Positions 21,486-21,522 of a stretch of DNA of 21,522 nucleotides are shown one piece after another. Numbering within the stretch: the first letter of the stretch is position 1; each line of letters begins with the position of its first letter. The notes under the pieces were generated by a model. It was not told where the DNA came from. It was given only the letters and a program-made list of their open reading frames with translations, and searched no databases. The DNA lies in contig CALNBM010000089.1 of NCBI GenBank assembly GCA_937874195.1, forward strand, positions 1 to 21,522, written 5' to 3'. The translations under genes were made by a program, and so were the position numbers. Origin of the DNA: an uncultured Clostridia bacterium. Lineage in GTDB: Bacteria; Bacillota; Clostridia; Christensenellales; UBA1242.

Positions 21486-21522
21486 ATGCGGGACACGAGA
21501 AATTCCGGTATTCCTTATGAGT

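Noticed and set aside
1..21522. CRISPR array or insertion sequence
   Set aside because: No regularly spaced repeats and no transposase frame; the direct repeats found are only two copies each.

Overview
The window is AT-rich DNA from an uncultured Bacillota, most likely a clostridial or related gut-type lineage. The evidence is strong AGGAGG ribosome binding sites, an RNase J, a TrmR/U32 tRNA-modification pair and a GroES/GroEL pair, all with low-G+C codon use. No closer assignment can be made from the sequence alone.

Positions 1-12331 hold the late (packaging, capsid, tail, lysis) operon of a short-tailed, podovirus-like prophage, all on the + strand. The order is: large terminase (cut by the window edge), a small packaging-associated protein, a zinc-ribbon protein, a P22-like portal, scaffold, HK97-fold major capsid protein, a 128-aa phage protein, a head-tail connector, a tail hub/stabilisation-like protein, an unassigned 399-aa virion protein, a possible 29-aa ORF, a coiled-coil protein, a BhlA-type holin and a strong intrinsic terminator. 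There is no tape measure, integrase or endolysin here. The module carries unusually long noncoding spacers (0.1-0.55 kb) with repeats and palindromes.

Positions 12332-13534 are a noncoding phage/host boundary of about 1.2 kb. It contains a near-consensus sigma-A promoter that reads into a short, relatively GC-rich, foldable segment, and then a dense cluster of palindromes (GTTGCAAC repeats and two hairpins) just before the RNase J gene. Positions 13535-17531 hold the host genes rnj, a trmR-like O-methyltransferase (TTG start) and a U32 protein (trhP-like). The last two are the expected partners for making 5-methoxyuridine at tRNA position 34. An intrinsic terminator follows at 17709-17746.

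Positions 18219-20691 carry groES-groEL on the - strand. The operon has a recognisable promoter (TTGATT-17-TATAAT) but no CIRCE element. Instead, a 10+1+10 palindrome sits where transcription should start. The groES-groEL spacer is 435 nt long and contains a near-copy of an internal groES segment.

The last gene (20931-21485) is a YyaC-type sporulation protein. Its body is clearly richer in G+C than everything to its left, so it is either horizontally acquired, differently constrained, or joined by a metagenomic misassembly somewhere in about 20,700-20,930.
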